DNA from: Flavobacteriaceae bacterium
GTDB lineage: Bacteria; Bacteroidota; Bacteroidia; Flavobacteriales; Flavobacteriaceae
Length of the DNA stretch: 64,000 bases
Assembly (NCBI GenBank): GCA_025800395.1
Contig: JAOXRU010000491.1
Span: 1 to 64,000 of the forward strand
Direction: 5' to 3'
A model generated the notes under the pieces. That model saw nothing but the letters and a program-made list of their open reading frames with translations, was not told the DNA's origin and did not search any database. This document shows positions 25,488 through 34,650 of the stretch, piece after piece (position 1 is the stretch's first letter; the number at the start of each line of letters is the position of its first letter). The position numbers and the translations under genes are program-made.

Positions 25488-26157
25488 AGGATTTAAGCGC
25501 TATCCTCCCTTTTACAACAGAAAGTACTATAGAAAACTGGGCTAGAGCGTAGGTACTCATCACCCAAATGCCTGCATGCGAAATGGGAGCATAGAATTTG
25601 TTCCAAGCCAATAAAGAATCAGAAATAGCAAACAAAGCTGCACCGATTAGAGCCCAACGAAATACAATCTGTTTGTTAGATCGAAATTTTAAGCTAAAGG
25701 CACTTGCTACCATACACATTAGGACGATCATATATGCGAGTACATATGGTAATAAAGTTCCTAGTTTGGCTCCCATATAAGAAAGTATAAAAAATGCATA
25801 TCCCACTAGAGTACTTATAAAGAGAATGCTCTTTTTGCGCAAAAGTCCTTTGGGGTATATGAAAAGAACAATATAAAAGATATGAGCAACAAGAAAGGAC
25901 AACAATCCAAGCATAAAATAGGTTTCCCCTTCAAAAAGCAAGAAGATATCTCCACCCAAGGAAAAAATCAAACCTAATATTAAAAGTTTTTTTAATCTGG
26001 GTTGGATATGCTGGGTAAAAATATATACCAAAAGACTGCCTACAATAAAGGATTTGCTAAATATTCGATATTCTTGCCATTGTGGATGGGTGACCACAAA
26101 CAATTCTAAGCTAAGCAAGCATGCAAAAATGAGGTAAAATGTACGGGAGCTTTTCAT
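25486..26157 (-). CDS. YhhN-family membrane protein (lysoplasmalogenase-like)
   Basis: This 223-residue protein has eight predicted membrane helices and the two acidic motifs of the YhhN/TMEM86 family: Asp70 in SLGGDIFLL and Asp180 in AISDSLLA. Characterised members hydrolyse the vinyl-ether bond of lysoplasmalogens. Bacterial substrates are less certain. The start overlaps the xerD stop by 4 bases (ATGA), so it is co-translated with xerD. Confidence 0.85.
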   Translation of the reverse strand: MKSSRTFYLIFACLLSLELFVVTHPQWQEYRIFSKSFIVGSLLVYIFTQHIQPRLKKLLILGLIFSLGGDIFLLFEGETYFMLGLLSFLVAHIFYIVLFIYPKGLLRKKSILFISTLVGYAFFILSYMGAKLGTLLPYVLAYMIVLMCMVASAFSLKFRSNKQIVFRWALIGAALFAISDSLLAWNKFYAPISHAGIWVMSTYALAQFSIVLSVVKGRIALKS

Positions 26158-27065
26158 GAAGGGGTGTTTTTGTTTCTAGGATGATAATTGGTTACTATTT
26201 TTTGCAAGTGACTGCGATCTACATGCAGATATATTTCTGTGGTGGTGATACTTTCGTGTCCTAGCATTTGCTGAATAGCAGACAAGTCTGCACCATTTTC
26301 CAATAGATGGGTTGCAAATGAATGTCTAAAAGTATGAGGGCTTATATTTTTTTTGAGACCAATATTTTGTCCAAGTCTTTTTATAATGGTGAAAATCATA
26401 TTGCGTGTGAGTTGTCTTCCTCTCCGATTTAAAAACACTATATTTTGGTGTTTTGGGTCTATATTTATCGAGCTACGAAAGTACTGTATATAGCACTCTA
26501 TTTCTCTTACAGTACTAGCTGCTATGGGTACAAATCTTTGTTTATTCCCCTTGCCGTTTACTTTTATAAATCCTTCCTCAAAATAGAGATCAGATAGTTG
26601 CAGAGCTACCAATTCGGATACCCGCAATCCACAAGAGTATAAGGTTTCCAATATAGCTTTGTTGCGATGGCCTTCGGGTTTGCTCAGGTCTATAGCATCA
26701 ATCAAAGCATCTATTTCTTCTATTGCTAAACTATCTGGTAGTTTTCGAGAAAGTTTTGGGCTTTCGAGCAAGCAGGTTGGATCTTCATCCCTATAGTTTT
26801 CAAAAAGTAGATAAGAAAAATACTGTTTTAAAGAAGAAACCAAACGGGCTTGAGATGTTTTTGCCATCTGTTTGGCCTGGTCGTATACAAAGGCTTGTAA
26901 ATGATCGATGCCTACTTGCAAGGGATCTATGGCAGGATGGTGTTGTTCCAAAAATGCTGAAAATTTCGATAGATCTTTCTTATAAGCTATTATGGTCTTT
27001 GGGGAGAGTCCTCTTTCTAGTTGGAGATAAGTTCCAAAATCATATATACTGTTTTTCCATTGCAT
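26154..27065 (-). CDS. xerD: Site-specific tyrosine recombinase XerD
   Basis: This 303-residue integrase-family recombinase resolves chromosome dimers at dif with its XerC partner. An N-terminal SAM-like core-binding domain (1-100) precedes the catalytic domain with R148 (CGLRVSE), K172, H244/R247 (SPHTFRHSF), H270 (LGHES) and Tyr279. It lies divergent to aroQ, with a small barrel gene between them; the xerD/aroQ association is common in Flavobacteriia and supports a chromosomal XerD rather than a phage or integron integrase. No attachment site was seen nearby. Confidence 0.93.
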   Translation of the reverse strand: MQWKNSIYDFGTYLQLERGLSPKTIIAYKKDLSKFSAFLEQHHPAIDPLQVGIDHLQAFVYDQAKQMAKTSQARLVSSLKQYFSYLLFENYRDEDPTCLLESPKLSRKLPDSLAIEEIDALIDAIDLSKPEGHRNKAILETLYSCGLRVSELVALQLSDLYFEEGFIKVNGKGNKQRFVPIAASTVREIECYIQYFRSSINIDPKHQNIVFLNRRGRQLTRNMIFTIIKRLGQNIGLKKNISPHTFRHSFATHLLENGADLSAIQQMLGHESITTTEIYLHVDRSHLQKIVTNYHPRNKNTPS

Positions 27066-27343
27066 ATGGCTAAATGTATCAAAAAACTAATGAAGTTACA
27101 AACCCCTATCTGTAAAATTGTTGATCATCCTTGGAAGATATTTTGGAGGGCTTTAGAATAAACTACTAGCTTACTAGAAGTTAAAATAATATAGTGAAAT
27201 ATGTTGTCATTATAAAAAACCACACAAAATAGCATAAAAACAACAAAAGAAATAAGAAAAATACTACATTATATAAATATGTTTTATATTTATATCAGAT
27301 AATTGGATCATTATCAACAATTAAAGTCAAACAAATTTAATTT

Positions 27344-27952
27344 ATGAAACAACTAAAGTTAGTAGTATTATTGGTTCTTTTGGGGGTTGTTCAACTGGGA
27401 ATTTCTCAGGAACAAGGTAAAGTAAGAGTAGGTTTAGATTTTGGATATGCCTTTCCAAAAGGTGGTGGAGGATTGTCTTTCGCAATAGAACCGAAGTACA
27501 ATCTCAATGAAAAGATGAATGTAGGTTTTCGTTGGGAGATGGCATTAATGGCGAGGGAAGTAGAAGTGGAGAATGGATCAACTCTCACCGGTGGTGAAAT
27601 TAAAGGTAGTTCTATTTATCTAGCCACTTACGATTATTATTTTGGTGAGGAATCTTCATTCCAGCCATTTGCTGGTGCTGGTATAGGTTACTCTTCCATT
27701 GCTGGTATTAGCTTTGAAGGTACCACTATTGGGGATAGCAGGGCGGAAGTAGCATCGGAAGGGGAATTTGGCGGGATGGTTCGTGCTGGATTTGAAACAA
27801 GAAAATTTCGTGTAGGCATCAATTATTACCTTATTCGAAAATCTGAAGGAGACATTAGAGTTGGATCGGTTACCAATAAAACAACTTCCAAAAACAGTTA
27901 TTTGGGGATCAATTTAGGATTCTATTTTGGTGGAGGCAAATGGAATAAATAA
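27344..27952 (+). CDS. Predicted small outer-membrane beta-barrel protein
   Basis: This 202-residue protein has a signal peptide (KQLKLVVLLVLLGVVQLGIS, cleavage before QEQG). An eight-stranded type barrel follows: KVRVGLDFGYAFP, LSFAIEPKYNL, MNVGFRWEMAL, SSIYLATYDYYF, FQPFAGAGIGYS, GMVRAGFETRKF, RVGINYYLI, YLGINLGFYFGG. It fits the OmpW/OprF-like outer membrane protein beta-barrel family. Upstream, 278 bases separate it from xerD. No ligand is known. Confidence 0.8.
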   Translation: MKQLKLVVLLVLLGVVQLGISQEQGKVRVGLDFGYAFPKGGGGLSFAIEPKYNLNEKMNVGFRWEMALMAREVEVENGSTLTGGEIKGSSIYLATYDYYFGEESSFQPFAGAGIGYSSIAGISFEGTTIGDSRAEVASEGEFGGMVRAGFETRKFRVGINYYLIRKSEGDIRVGSVTNKTTSKNSYLGINLGFYFGGGKWNK

Positions 27953-28076
27953 GCAGTGTTTTATAAATAATGTGAGTTCAATTTACCGTACAATTTCATA
28001 GTGATTTTAAGCTAGTTGTACTTATCGAGCAAACTGTTTTTCGAATATGGATGTGCTCTTATTTGCGGAATAATGC

Positions 28077-28084
28077 TACTTTTG
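28077..28084 (+). promoter_or_regulatory. TANNTTTG box upstream of aroQ
   Basis: TACTTTTG matches the -7 consensus, 26 bases before the aroQ ATG. The upstream TTTG box is not convincing. Confidence 0.45.
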
Positions 28085-28110
28085 AGAATAGGATTTAAAA
28101 AAACCATAGC

Positions 28111-28527
28111 ATGCGAATTTGTATAATCAATGGGCCCAATTTGAACTTGTTGGGTAAGCGGGAGCCAGAAATATATGGAAATCAAACTTTTGAGCAGTAT
28201 TTAAAGTTACTTCAAGATAAGTTTGCAGATTGTGAATTAGAATATTTCCAATCCAATATAGAAGGAGAAATTATAAATAAATTACAAGAAGTTGGATTTA
28301 GTGCCGATGGCATAGTTTTAAATGCTGCTGCCTACACCCATACTTCTGTGGGAATAGGGGATGCAGTAAGAGGTATTGAAACACCGGTTATAGAGGTGCA
28401 TATATCCAATACCTTTTCTAGAGAGGTTTTTAGGCACCAATCTTTTATTTCAGGGGGAGCCTCGGGTGTAATTTTAGGATTTGGTTTAAAAAGCTATGAT
28501 TTAGCTATTCAGAGTTTTTTTGTATGA
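28111..28527 (+). CDS. aroQ: Type II 3-dehydroquinate dehydratase
   Basis: This 138-residue enzyme converts 3-dehydroquinate to 3-dehydroshikimate in the shikimate pathway. Type II marks are INGPNLNLLGKREPEIYG (catalytic Tyr22 and an Arg in the flexible loop), SNIEGEIINKLQE, NAAAYTHTSV and the EVHISN segment. Its stop overlaps the next start by 4 bases (ATGA), linking it to the ATP-pyrophosphatase gene. Confidence 0.96.
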   Translation: MRICIINGPNLNLLGKREPEIYGNQTFEQYLKLLQDKFADCELEYFQSNIEGEIINKLQEVGFSADGIVLNAAAYTHTSVGIGDAVRGIETPVIEVHISNTFSREVFRHQSFISGGASGVILGFGLKSYDLAIQSFFV

Positions 28528-29252
28528 GTAAATATTTTTTGAATTGGAGTAGCGGCAAGGATGCTACTATGGCATTATACCATTGTTTGAATAAGTCAAA
28601 TAAATCGATAGATCTCTTGCTTACTACGGTAAATGAGGCCTACGAGAGGGTTTCTATGCATGGTTTACGTCAAATCTTATTGCATGATCAAATAGAAGCA
28701 TTAGGAATGCCATCAAAACAAATTGCTATTCCTAAAGTTGTTGACATGAATGCTTATGATGCGATCATGAGAGAAGAATTGATTGCATTAAAAAAAGCGG
28801 GGTATTCCACCAGTGTTTTTGGAGATATTTTTCTAGAAGATTTAAGAACCTATAGAGAAACAAAACTTGAAGAAGTAGGAATGGATTCTTATTTTCCACT
28901 TTGGAAAAAGGATACCAAGGAACAAGTGCAAGAATTTATAGATTTGGGTTTTAAGGCCATTACCGTATGCGTAGACGCAAACAAATTGGATGCTTCTTTT
29001 GTAGGGCGAGAATTGGATGCTTCGTTTTTGAATGATTTACCAGCCGGAGTAGATCCTTGTGGGGAAAATGGTGAGTTTCATACCTTTGTTTTCGACGGGC
29101 CAATTTTTAAACGTCCGGTGGCATTTGAAATTGGTGAAATTGTAAAACGATCATATGCTTTAAAAGAAGAAGAAACAGATAATTGTTTTCAAAAAACGAA
29201 CAGCCAGCCTGTAGACAACGCTTTTTGGTATGCCGACTTAGTATCCGTTTGA
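28524..29252 (+). CDS. Adenine nucleotide alpha hydrolase (diphthine-ammonia-ligase-like)
   Basis: This 242-residue protein has an ATP-binding PP-loop near the N-terminus (WSSGKDATMALYH). The C-terminal half carries the family marks FGDIFLEDLRTYRE and DPCGENGEFHTFVFDGP. Eukaryotic and archaeal relatives amidate diphthine on EF2, which bacteria lack, so the substrate here is unknown. It is translationally coupled to aroQ. The 3' end overlaps the convergent DUF3817 gene by 15 bases. Confidence 0.88.
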   Translation: MSKYFLNWSSGKDATMALYHCLNKSNKSIDLLLTTVNEAYERVSMHGLRQILLHDQIEALGMPSKQIAIPKVVDMNAYDAIMREELIALKKAGYSTSVFGDIFLEDLRTYRETKLEEVGMDSYFPLWKKDTKEQVQEFIDLGFKAITVCVDANKLDASFVGRELDASFLNDLPAGVDPCGENGEFHTFVFDGPIFKRPVAFEIGEIVKRSYALKEEETDNCFQKTNSQPVDNAFWYADLVSV

Positions 29253-29549
29253 TTTGGACAATGCCTTGGGCGACAAATATTTTTTATCGATATAAAAGGT
29301 GCCCAAAGGCAGGAGTGCGGCCACGAAAAAAATAAAATAACGCAGTATTCCCCATTTTTTTTCTACACATACCAGTGCTGCTAAGAGCGCGTAAACCATA
29401 AATAAAAGTCCGTGTGCATATCCAATCCAAATATTTGGTTCGGGCATATCAGCAAGGTATTTTAAAGGCATACTCACTCCAAAAAGGAGCAAATAAGAAA
29501 TACCTTCTATAAAGGCAATCAATCGAAAGAATGGGATGTGGCTTTTCAT
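29238..29549 (-). CDS. DUF3817-domain small membrane protein
   Basis: This 103-residue protein has three membrane helices and the DUF3817 pattern (FIEGISYLLLFGVSMPLKY, then WIGYAHGLLFMVYALL and a third helix near FFVAALLPLGTFYIDKK). Function unknown. It is preceded by the lpdA terminator, and its 3' end overlaps the ATPase gene on the other strand. Confidence 0.88.
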   Translation of the reverse strand: MKSHIPFFRLIAFIEGISYLLLFGVSMPLKYLADMPEPNIWIGYAHGLLFMVYALLAALVCVEKKWGILRYFIFFVAALLPLGTFYIDKKYLSPKALSKSNGY

Positions 29550-29557
29550 GATGGAGC

Positions 29558-29600
29558 AATTTTATATAGGCTACCTGAAAATCAAGTAGCCTATAAAATT
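29558..29600 (-). terminator. Terminator after lpdA
   Basis: The arms 29558-29574 and 29586-29600 (sharing GGCTAC / GTAGCC and flanking A/T pairs) form a long hairpin between the lpdA stop and the DUF3817 start. Read on the minus strand it ends in a T-rich tail. Confidence 0.75.
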
Positions 29601-29609
29601 GAAGATTTT

Positions 29610-31001
29610 TTAAATGTGTATGACTTCGTCATAAGCTGCAGCTACAGCTTCCATTACCGCTTCACTCATAGTTGGGTGCGGATGTATCGCCTTTAGCACT
29701 TCATGTCCTGTAGTTTCCAATTTTCTTGCAACTACAGCCTCGGCAATCATATCGGTAACTCCGGCACCAATCATATGGCATCCTAGCCATTCTCCATATT
29801 TTGCGTCGAAAATAACTTTGACAAAACCATCTGAGTTTCCAGCCGCTTTGGCTTTCCCAGAAGCAGAAAATGGAAATTTACCAACTTTGATATCGTATCC
29901 TTGTTCTTTTGCTTGGACTTCGGTGAGTCCGACAGAAGCAATTTCGGGTGTACAATAAGTGCAGCCAGGCACATTGCCATAATCTATAGGTTCTACATCT
30001 AAACCAGCAATTTTTTCAACACAAGCAATTGCTTCTGCTGAAGCTACGTGCGCCAATGCTGGTCCGGGGGTTACATCTCCTATGGCATAATATCCTGGAA
30101 TATTGGTTTGATAAAAATCGTTGACCATGATTTTATCGCGATCCACGGCGATCCCAACATCTTCCAATCCGATGTTTTCTATATTGGTTTTGATACCAAC
30201 AGCAGAAAGAACAATATCGGCATCTATTTGTTCTTCTCCCTTTTTTGTTTTAACCGTTACCTGTATGCCGCTACCAGAGTTGTCTACCTTGGTAACTTCA
30301 GAAGATGTTTTGATGATGATACCAGATTTCTTGAAGCTACGCTCCAATTGTTTGGAAACTTCTATATCTTCTACAGGTACAATATTTGGTAAATATTCTA
30401 CTACAGTAACTTCGGTACCCATACTGTGGTAGAAGTATGCAAATTCGATGCCTATAGCGCCACTACCAACGATAACCATTTTTTTAGGTTGTTTTGGTAG
30501 GCTAAGTGCTTCTCTATAACCAATTACCTTTTTTCCATCTTGCGGTAAACTTGGCAACTCGCGACTTCTAGCACCAGTGGCTATTATGATGTGCAAGGCA
30601 CTATAAGATGTAGTAGATCCATCAGCAGCTGTTACTTCCAGTTTTTTTCCAGATTGCAACTTGCCAAAACCGTATATAACATCGATTTTGTTTTTTTTCA
30701 TCAAAAACTGTATACCTTTGCTCATGGTATCCGCTACACCGCGGCTACGTGCAACTACTGCACCAAAATCTTTATCATATTCTTTTACTTTGAGGCCATA
30801 ATCCTCGGCATGTTTTAGGTATTCAAAAACTTGTGCAGATTTCAGCAAAGCTTTGGTAGGAATACACCCCCAATTAAGGCAAATGCCACCCAAATTTTCT
30901 TTCTCTACTATTGCAGTTTTGAGACCTAACTGTGCAGCACGTATGGCAGCCACATAACCTCCAGGGCCACTACCCAAGACAATTACATCGTATGTACTCA
31001 T
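29610..31001 (-). CDS. lpdA: Dihydrolipoyl dehydrogenase
   Basis: This 463-residue flavoprotein is the E3 component of 2-oxoacid dehydrogenase complexes: it reoxidises dihydrolipoyl groups with NAD+. The FAD motif is GSGPGGYVAA and the redox disulfide is C41/C46 in GGICLNWGCIPTK. The NAD-binding GSGAIGIEFA and the C-terminal catalytic HPHPTMSEAV are present. It stands alone, not with E1/E2 genes, so it probably serves several complexes, as is common in flavobacteria. Confidence 0.97.
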   Translation of the reverse strand: MSTYDVIVLGSGPGGYVAAIRAAQLGLKTAIVEKENLGGICLNWGCIPTKALLKSAQVFEYLKHAEDYGLKVKEYDKDFGAVVARSRGVADTMSKGIQFLMKKNKIDVIYGFGKLQSGKKLEVTAADGSTTSYSALHIIIATGARSRELPSLPQDGKKVIGYREALSLPKQPKKMVIVGSGAIGIEFAYFYHSMGTEVTVVEYLPNIVPVEDIEVSKQLERSFKKSGIIIKTSSEVTKVDNSGSGIQVTVKTKKGEEQIDADIVLSAVGIKTNIENIGLEDVGIAVDRDKIMVNDFYQTNIPGYYAIGDVTPGPALAHVASAEAIACVEKIAGLDVEPIDYGNVPGCTYCTPEIASVGLTEVQAKEQGYDIKVGKFPFSASGKAKAAGNSDGFVKVIFDAKYGEWLGCHMIGAGVTDMIAEAVVARKLETTGHEVLKAIHPHPTMSEAVMEAVAAAYDEVIHI

Positions 31002-31152
31002 AGGATTTAGTTTTTATCAGTATTTTGAGTTTACGAAAATACAACATAAGTTTGAATCCCTCATGCATATAGATTGTATTTCTAAAAATAAAATGGAGTG
31101 GAAATTGGCGTTTCAATAAAAACAGCGCCTTTTGCAACGCAATAAAGTGATT

Positions 31153-31665
31153 TTATTGTGATTTATCCGATGATTTAAAATTTAATGCTGCCGAATTGAT
31201 ACAGTGTCTTTTTCCTGTGGTCTCTTGCGGACCATCTTCAAATACATGTCCTAAATGCGAACCACAACGGGCACATTCTAGCTCCACGCGACGATGCCCA
31301 ATTTTGTAATCCACGTCATAATGTATGGCATTGCTTATTGCTTGGTCGAAACTAGGCCATCCAGATCCACTGTCATATTTATGTTGCGATTGGTATAAGG
31401 CAGCATCGCAAGCACCACAATGGTAGGTGCCATTTTTGTAGTGTTTGTAGTATTTGCCAGTGAAAGCACCTTCGGTGCCTTCTTTTCGGAGAACGTGGTA
31501 GGCTAGTGGACTTAGAATTTTTTTCCATTCCGCTTCGGTTTTTTGAACAGCAAATTCTTTTGGAGCAGTCTTAGCTTTTTGGGCTTTTGCGTTGCAGGAT
31601 GCCAACATAATAGAAAGTGCTAAAAAGGAACTTCTAAATAGTTTTCGTCTAAAATTCTTTATCAT
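31153..31665 (-). CDS. msrB: Lipoprotein peptide-methionine (R)-S-oxide reductase
   Basis: This 170-residue protein reduces methionine-R-sulfoxide in proteins. The N-terminus is an export signal with a lipobox (IMLASC, Cys24), so it should work in the periplasm. Zinc cysteines are C83/C86 (HCGAC) and C131/C134 (CARCG). The conserved SGSGWPSF and catalytic Cys154 (GKRHCINS) are intact. No resolving thioredoxin-like partner lies beside it. Confidence 0.94.
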   Translation of the reverse strand: MIKNFRRKLFRSSFLALSIMLASCNAKAQKAKTAPKEFAVQKTEAEWKKILSPLAYHVLRKEGTEGAFTGKYYKHYKNGTYHCGACDAALYQSQHKYDSGSGWPSFDQAISNAIHYDVDYKIGHRRVELECARCGSHLGHVFEDGPQETTGKRHCINSAALNFKSSDKSQ

Positions 31666-31802
31666 TAGGATAGCTTTTTGAAAGAAGTCGTCCTATTTAG
31701 TAGATCCTTACACATAAATAAATAGGAAAATAAAATAAATAGGGGAGAAGTCATATAAAAAAGCTATTCATATTGCCGAGAACAAAAAGAGGGCTTAAAA
31801 AA

Positions 31803-31834
31803 ATACTGTTCAAAATATGTATTTTGAACAGTAT
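31803..31834 (-). terminator. Terminator after the hydrolase-lipoprotein operon
   Basis: ATACTGTTCAAAAT and ATTTTGAACAGTAT form a perfect 14-bp stem with a 4-base loop. On the minus strand a run of seven T follows. Confidence 0.88.
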
Positions 31835-31860
31835 CTAAGACTTTTAAAAATTCAATGTAT

Positions 31861-32397
31861 TCAATCCATACTCAGGATGTCGGATGTATCTAGATTTAGG
31901 TTTTGCATTACTGCGGGAAGAGAGCTAAAGTCATATTGCAAACTCTTTGCATTTTTCGCTGGAATAATTGCCACACGAAATATTTGATTGGACACATAAT
32001 CGGGGCTTAGACTGGTAAAATCATAATTACCATCTAAGAAAAAGCGTATATCTACAAAAGTATGGTCAAAGTTATAAACAAAAGATCCGTTGTTCATAAA
32101 GGAGGTTTGCGGTAGGGCGCGCCAGACATCCACTTTTTCTCCATTGTCCAGGGTTTCTTCCTTCCATCGGATGTAAACCATTACTACATCCGTTTCAAAT
32201 ACTTCTATAGCGTTAGGGAAACTAAAGATTTCCTCATACGAATTCCCCGTGTTGAAATTGGCATTAAATTCGAGTATTTTGGCATATTCTGCCGCTCCAT
32301 CTATACCATCTTCACCATCTCTACCATCTAAGCCAGCTGGGCCAGTACAGCCTATCATCCCTATAACGATAGCCAAAATTAAACTAAATTTTTTCAT
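31861..32397 (-). CDS. Lipoprotein with a short collagen-like segment
   Basis: This 178-residue protein has a lipoprotein signal (LAIVIGMIGC). It is followed at once by Gly-X-Y triplets (GPAGLDGRDGEDGIDG) and then a compact beta-rich domain (VVMVYIRWKEETLDNGEKVD, VYNFDHTFVDIRFFL). Short collagen-like stretches after the lipid anchor are common in Bacteroidota surface proteins and probably act as a spacer. It overlaps the preceding hydrolase gene by 14 bases. No function is known. Confidence 0.75.
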   Translation of the reverse strand: MKKFSLILAIVIGMIGCTGPAGLDGRDGEDGIDGAAEYAKILEFNANFNTGNSYEEIFSFPNAIEVFETDVVMVYIRWKEETLDNGEKVDVWRALPQTSFMNNGSFVYNFDHTFVDIRFFLDGNYDFTSLSPDYVSNQIFRVAIIPAKNAKSLQYDFSSLPAVMQNLNLDTSDILSMD

Positions 32398-33259
32398 GAC
32401 TTTCTTTTTTTAAAAAGGTTGTTATTTCTTCCAAAACACGAGCGTCGCCCAAGATGCGGTTGTGTCCTAAACCTTCTGTAACAAAAAGTGTTCCATTTTT
32501 GCAATTTCGCATTAAATTTTTGGTGACGGCAAACGGAACATCCAAGTCGTCTTTGTCGTGTGCAAACAAAACAGGAGTATCTATACGACTAGCGGCGAAA
32601 GAGGCAGAATAGTTATTCATCGGTTCTCCAAGTTTGGTTTCAAACACTTTTTGAATACGGGTAGAAATATCTAAAGACAATTCTAATCGCTTTACAAAAC
32701 TGTCTACGATGTCTGAGACGATATCTGCAACTCCGATACAAACTATTTTTTTGACTTTCATAAAGCGAGCGGCACTATTGAGCACTGCCATGCCGCCTAG
32801 GCTGTGTCCAATGGCAAAGTCGAATGGACCAAATGTTTTTTCCAAATGTTCGATACACTGTATGTATTCCTTCATATGTGTTCTGCTTTTTGGACTTTTT
32901 CCATGACCAGGCGCATCAAAACTAATCGTAGTATAGCCCATTGCGACCATTGCATCCGCAATTTTAAACAATTGCGTGCCACGACCGCTCCAGCCATGAA
33001 CTATAAGTACTTTTTTTTGGAAATCACCTAATTGATATATCTGGATTTTTTTGCCAACTTGGGGTATCAAAAGAAGACTCTGACGGCTATTTTTATTCAT
33101 CTGATCTTCTCTTGCAGGACGTGGATGACGTATGGGAGAGGAAAACAAATAAATGGCAAAATGTGTCGCCCATTTTGGAGAAATTCGATAGAGAATCTTT
33201 GCAAATAGTATGAGGGCTCTCGGAATGGGAACTTGATTGTTACTTGGTTTCTTTTCCAA
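32384..33259 (-). CDS. Alpha/beta hydrolase
   Basis: This 291-residue alpha/beta hydrolase has an oxyanion-hole region after strand 3 (VHGWSGRGTQLF), the nucleophile elbow GHSLGG, the acid near FAHDKDDLDVPF and a likely catalytic His in GLGHNRIL. No ATG is available at the conserved N-terminus; a TTG at 33259 begins MEKKPSNN and an in-frame stop lies just upstream, so TTG is taken as start. Substrate unknown. First gene of a two-gene unit with the collagen-like lipoprotein. Confidence 0.82.
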   Translation of the reverse strand: MEKKPSNNQVPIPRALILFAKILYRISPKWATHFAIYLFSSPIRHPRPAREDQMNKNSRQSLLLIPQVGKKIQIYQLGDFQKKVLIVHGWSGRGTQLFKIADAMVAMGYTTISFDAPGHGKSPKSRTHMKEYIQCIEHLEKTFGPFDFAIGHSLGGMAVLNSAARFMKVKKIVCIGVADIVSDIVDSFVKRLELSLDISTRIQKVFETKLGEPMNNYSASFAASRIDTPVLFAHDKDDLDVPFAVTKNLMRNCKNGTLFVTEGLGHNRILGDARVLEEITTFLKKESHEKI

Positions 33260-33594
33260 TGTAGTTTATTTTTTAACGAAAGTAAAAAAAGTTATTCACA
33301 TATTACCAATGGTATAGTAAGGTATATAGTATTGTTTTTTTTAATGTTCAAATTTATGTGGTAGGAAATGATCTAGGTATGCTTATAGTCTTTTTAAGGA
33401 CTATGACTTTTAGGATCTAATGAAGGGTTTTCTTTTTTTGGTCCTTAGTGACACCTAAAATTAGGTTCTATAAATCGCAACAAAAGTAAGTTTTAACCTA
33501 CAAAAATATGCTTTTCACAACATTACTTTGAAGATGGTAATGATATATAGTTGGTTTGTGATAGTAATTGTTTTATAAACAGAAAGAAAGCCAA
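33260..33594. other. Intergenic region between divergent genes, no gene seen
   Basis: This 335-base gap separates the hydrolase and the divergent lipoprotein gene. It holds two small palindromes, ATAGTC...GACTAT (33385-33404 region) and ACCTAAAATTAGGT (33453-33466), which could be operator sites. No full TANNTTTG promoter, terminator or coding frame was recognised. Confidence 0.4.
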
Positions 33595-34458
33595 ATGAAA
33601 CATTCGATTTATACACTATTAGTATTTTTGATTTTTTCCTGTGGAAAAGAGGAAATATTAAAAGAAGAAGATCCTGCTTTTGGAGGTGCGGCCTTAATCC
33701 AAATTCAGTTTCCTAGCAATACAGGTGGTTATACCCAAGAGGCATTAGACGTAGTATACGATGAGCATACTGGGGAAATAGGACAAATAAGCGATAATGA
33801 TTTTATATGGAATATAATTAGTAGAACAGAATCTAAAATCATATGGAATGGAGAAGTAAAGCAATCGGATTCTACGCGAAAAGAAGGAATTGCTTATTTG
33901 GAAGAAAATAGAGTTTCTTATATAATAGATACGGAAATCACCAATGATAGAGAAGAGACAATGGTCCAAACCGATAGTATTCGGTTTTTATATGTAACAG
34001 GATATATTTCACGAATAGAATTCTATAGAAAAACTAGCCTTACCATGCCTTTTGCGCTTCACAAAACGGTAGATTATTTGGTTCATCATGGGAATATTTC
34101 ACAAGCAATAAGTCGTACAGTGTCCGAAACAAAAACTAGCCTTTTTGCATATGATAGAAATTCATTTATTTTGTATACAGATTTTAATTATGAAATGCCA
34201 ATAAATCCCAATTATTGGTATTTTTTGTTGTATGCTAATTTGGGAATGAAAAACGCCAATAATATTGTTGGAGTTAGCAATGTTTTTGAAAGCAATAATA
34301 GTCTAGAGAAGCAATACAGTTTTATTCATTATCATCATCAGCAAGACGAACAAGGACGCTTAAAAGAAGTGTTTCTTTCTGGTGCTACGGTGCTTTCGGA
34401 CACTATGAGCAATCAGTATAGTTTTAGAAATAAAAAAGGGGCTTTTGTCTATGAATAA
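33595..34458 (+). CDS. Hypothetical lipoprotein
   Basis: From the ATG at 33595 this is a 287-residue protein with a lipoprotein signal (YTLLVFLIFSCGKEE). A beta-rich domain with repeated short strands follows: DFIWNIISRTESKIIWNGEV, RVSYIIDTEITND, FLYVTGYISRIEFYRK. The layout is like the many DUF-type Bacteroidota lipoproteins that track a parsed property, but I recognise no family. A start 27 bases upstream is less likely because it would lengthen the leader. Confidence 0.65.
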   Translation: MKHSIYTLLVFLIFSCGKEEILKEEDPAFGGAALIQIQFPSNTGGYTQEALDVVYDEHTGEIGQISDNDFIWNIISRTESKIIWNGEVKQSDSTRKEGIAYLEENRVSYIIDTEITNDREETMVQTDSIRFLYVTGYISRIEFYRKTSLTMPFALHKTVDYLVHHGNISQAISRTVSETKTSLFAYDRNSFILYTDFNYEMPINPNYWYFLLYANLGMKNANNIVGVSNVFESNNSLEKQYSFIHYHHQQDEQGRLKEVFLSGATVLSDTMSNQYSFRNKKGAFVYE

Positions 34459-34650
34459 GGCAAATGTTTTTGAATATGAGCTTATGAAATTCTATGTTTT
34501 TGTCTAGGTTATATGTCCGATAAAAACAACATTTTATCGATCTAAAGGTTTCTATATTTTTAAGGATTACGTTCTCTATATTTTTTTGTAATTTTATCTT
34601 GCACAATAAGATCAAACTATAGAACACTTAAAAATCAAATATGTAGAGGT

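Noticed and set aside
26154-27065. xerD-type recombinase as a sign of an integrated island or integron
   Set aside because: It has standard chromosomal XerD features and housekeeping neighbours; no attachment repeats or cargo genes are seen.
27970-27986. AATGTGAGTTCAATTTA as another end of the structured repeat
   Set aside because: It matches the terminal repeat at 14 of 17 positions, but no partner end or internal core was found before aroQ, so chance similarity is possible.
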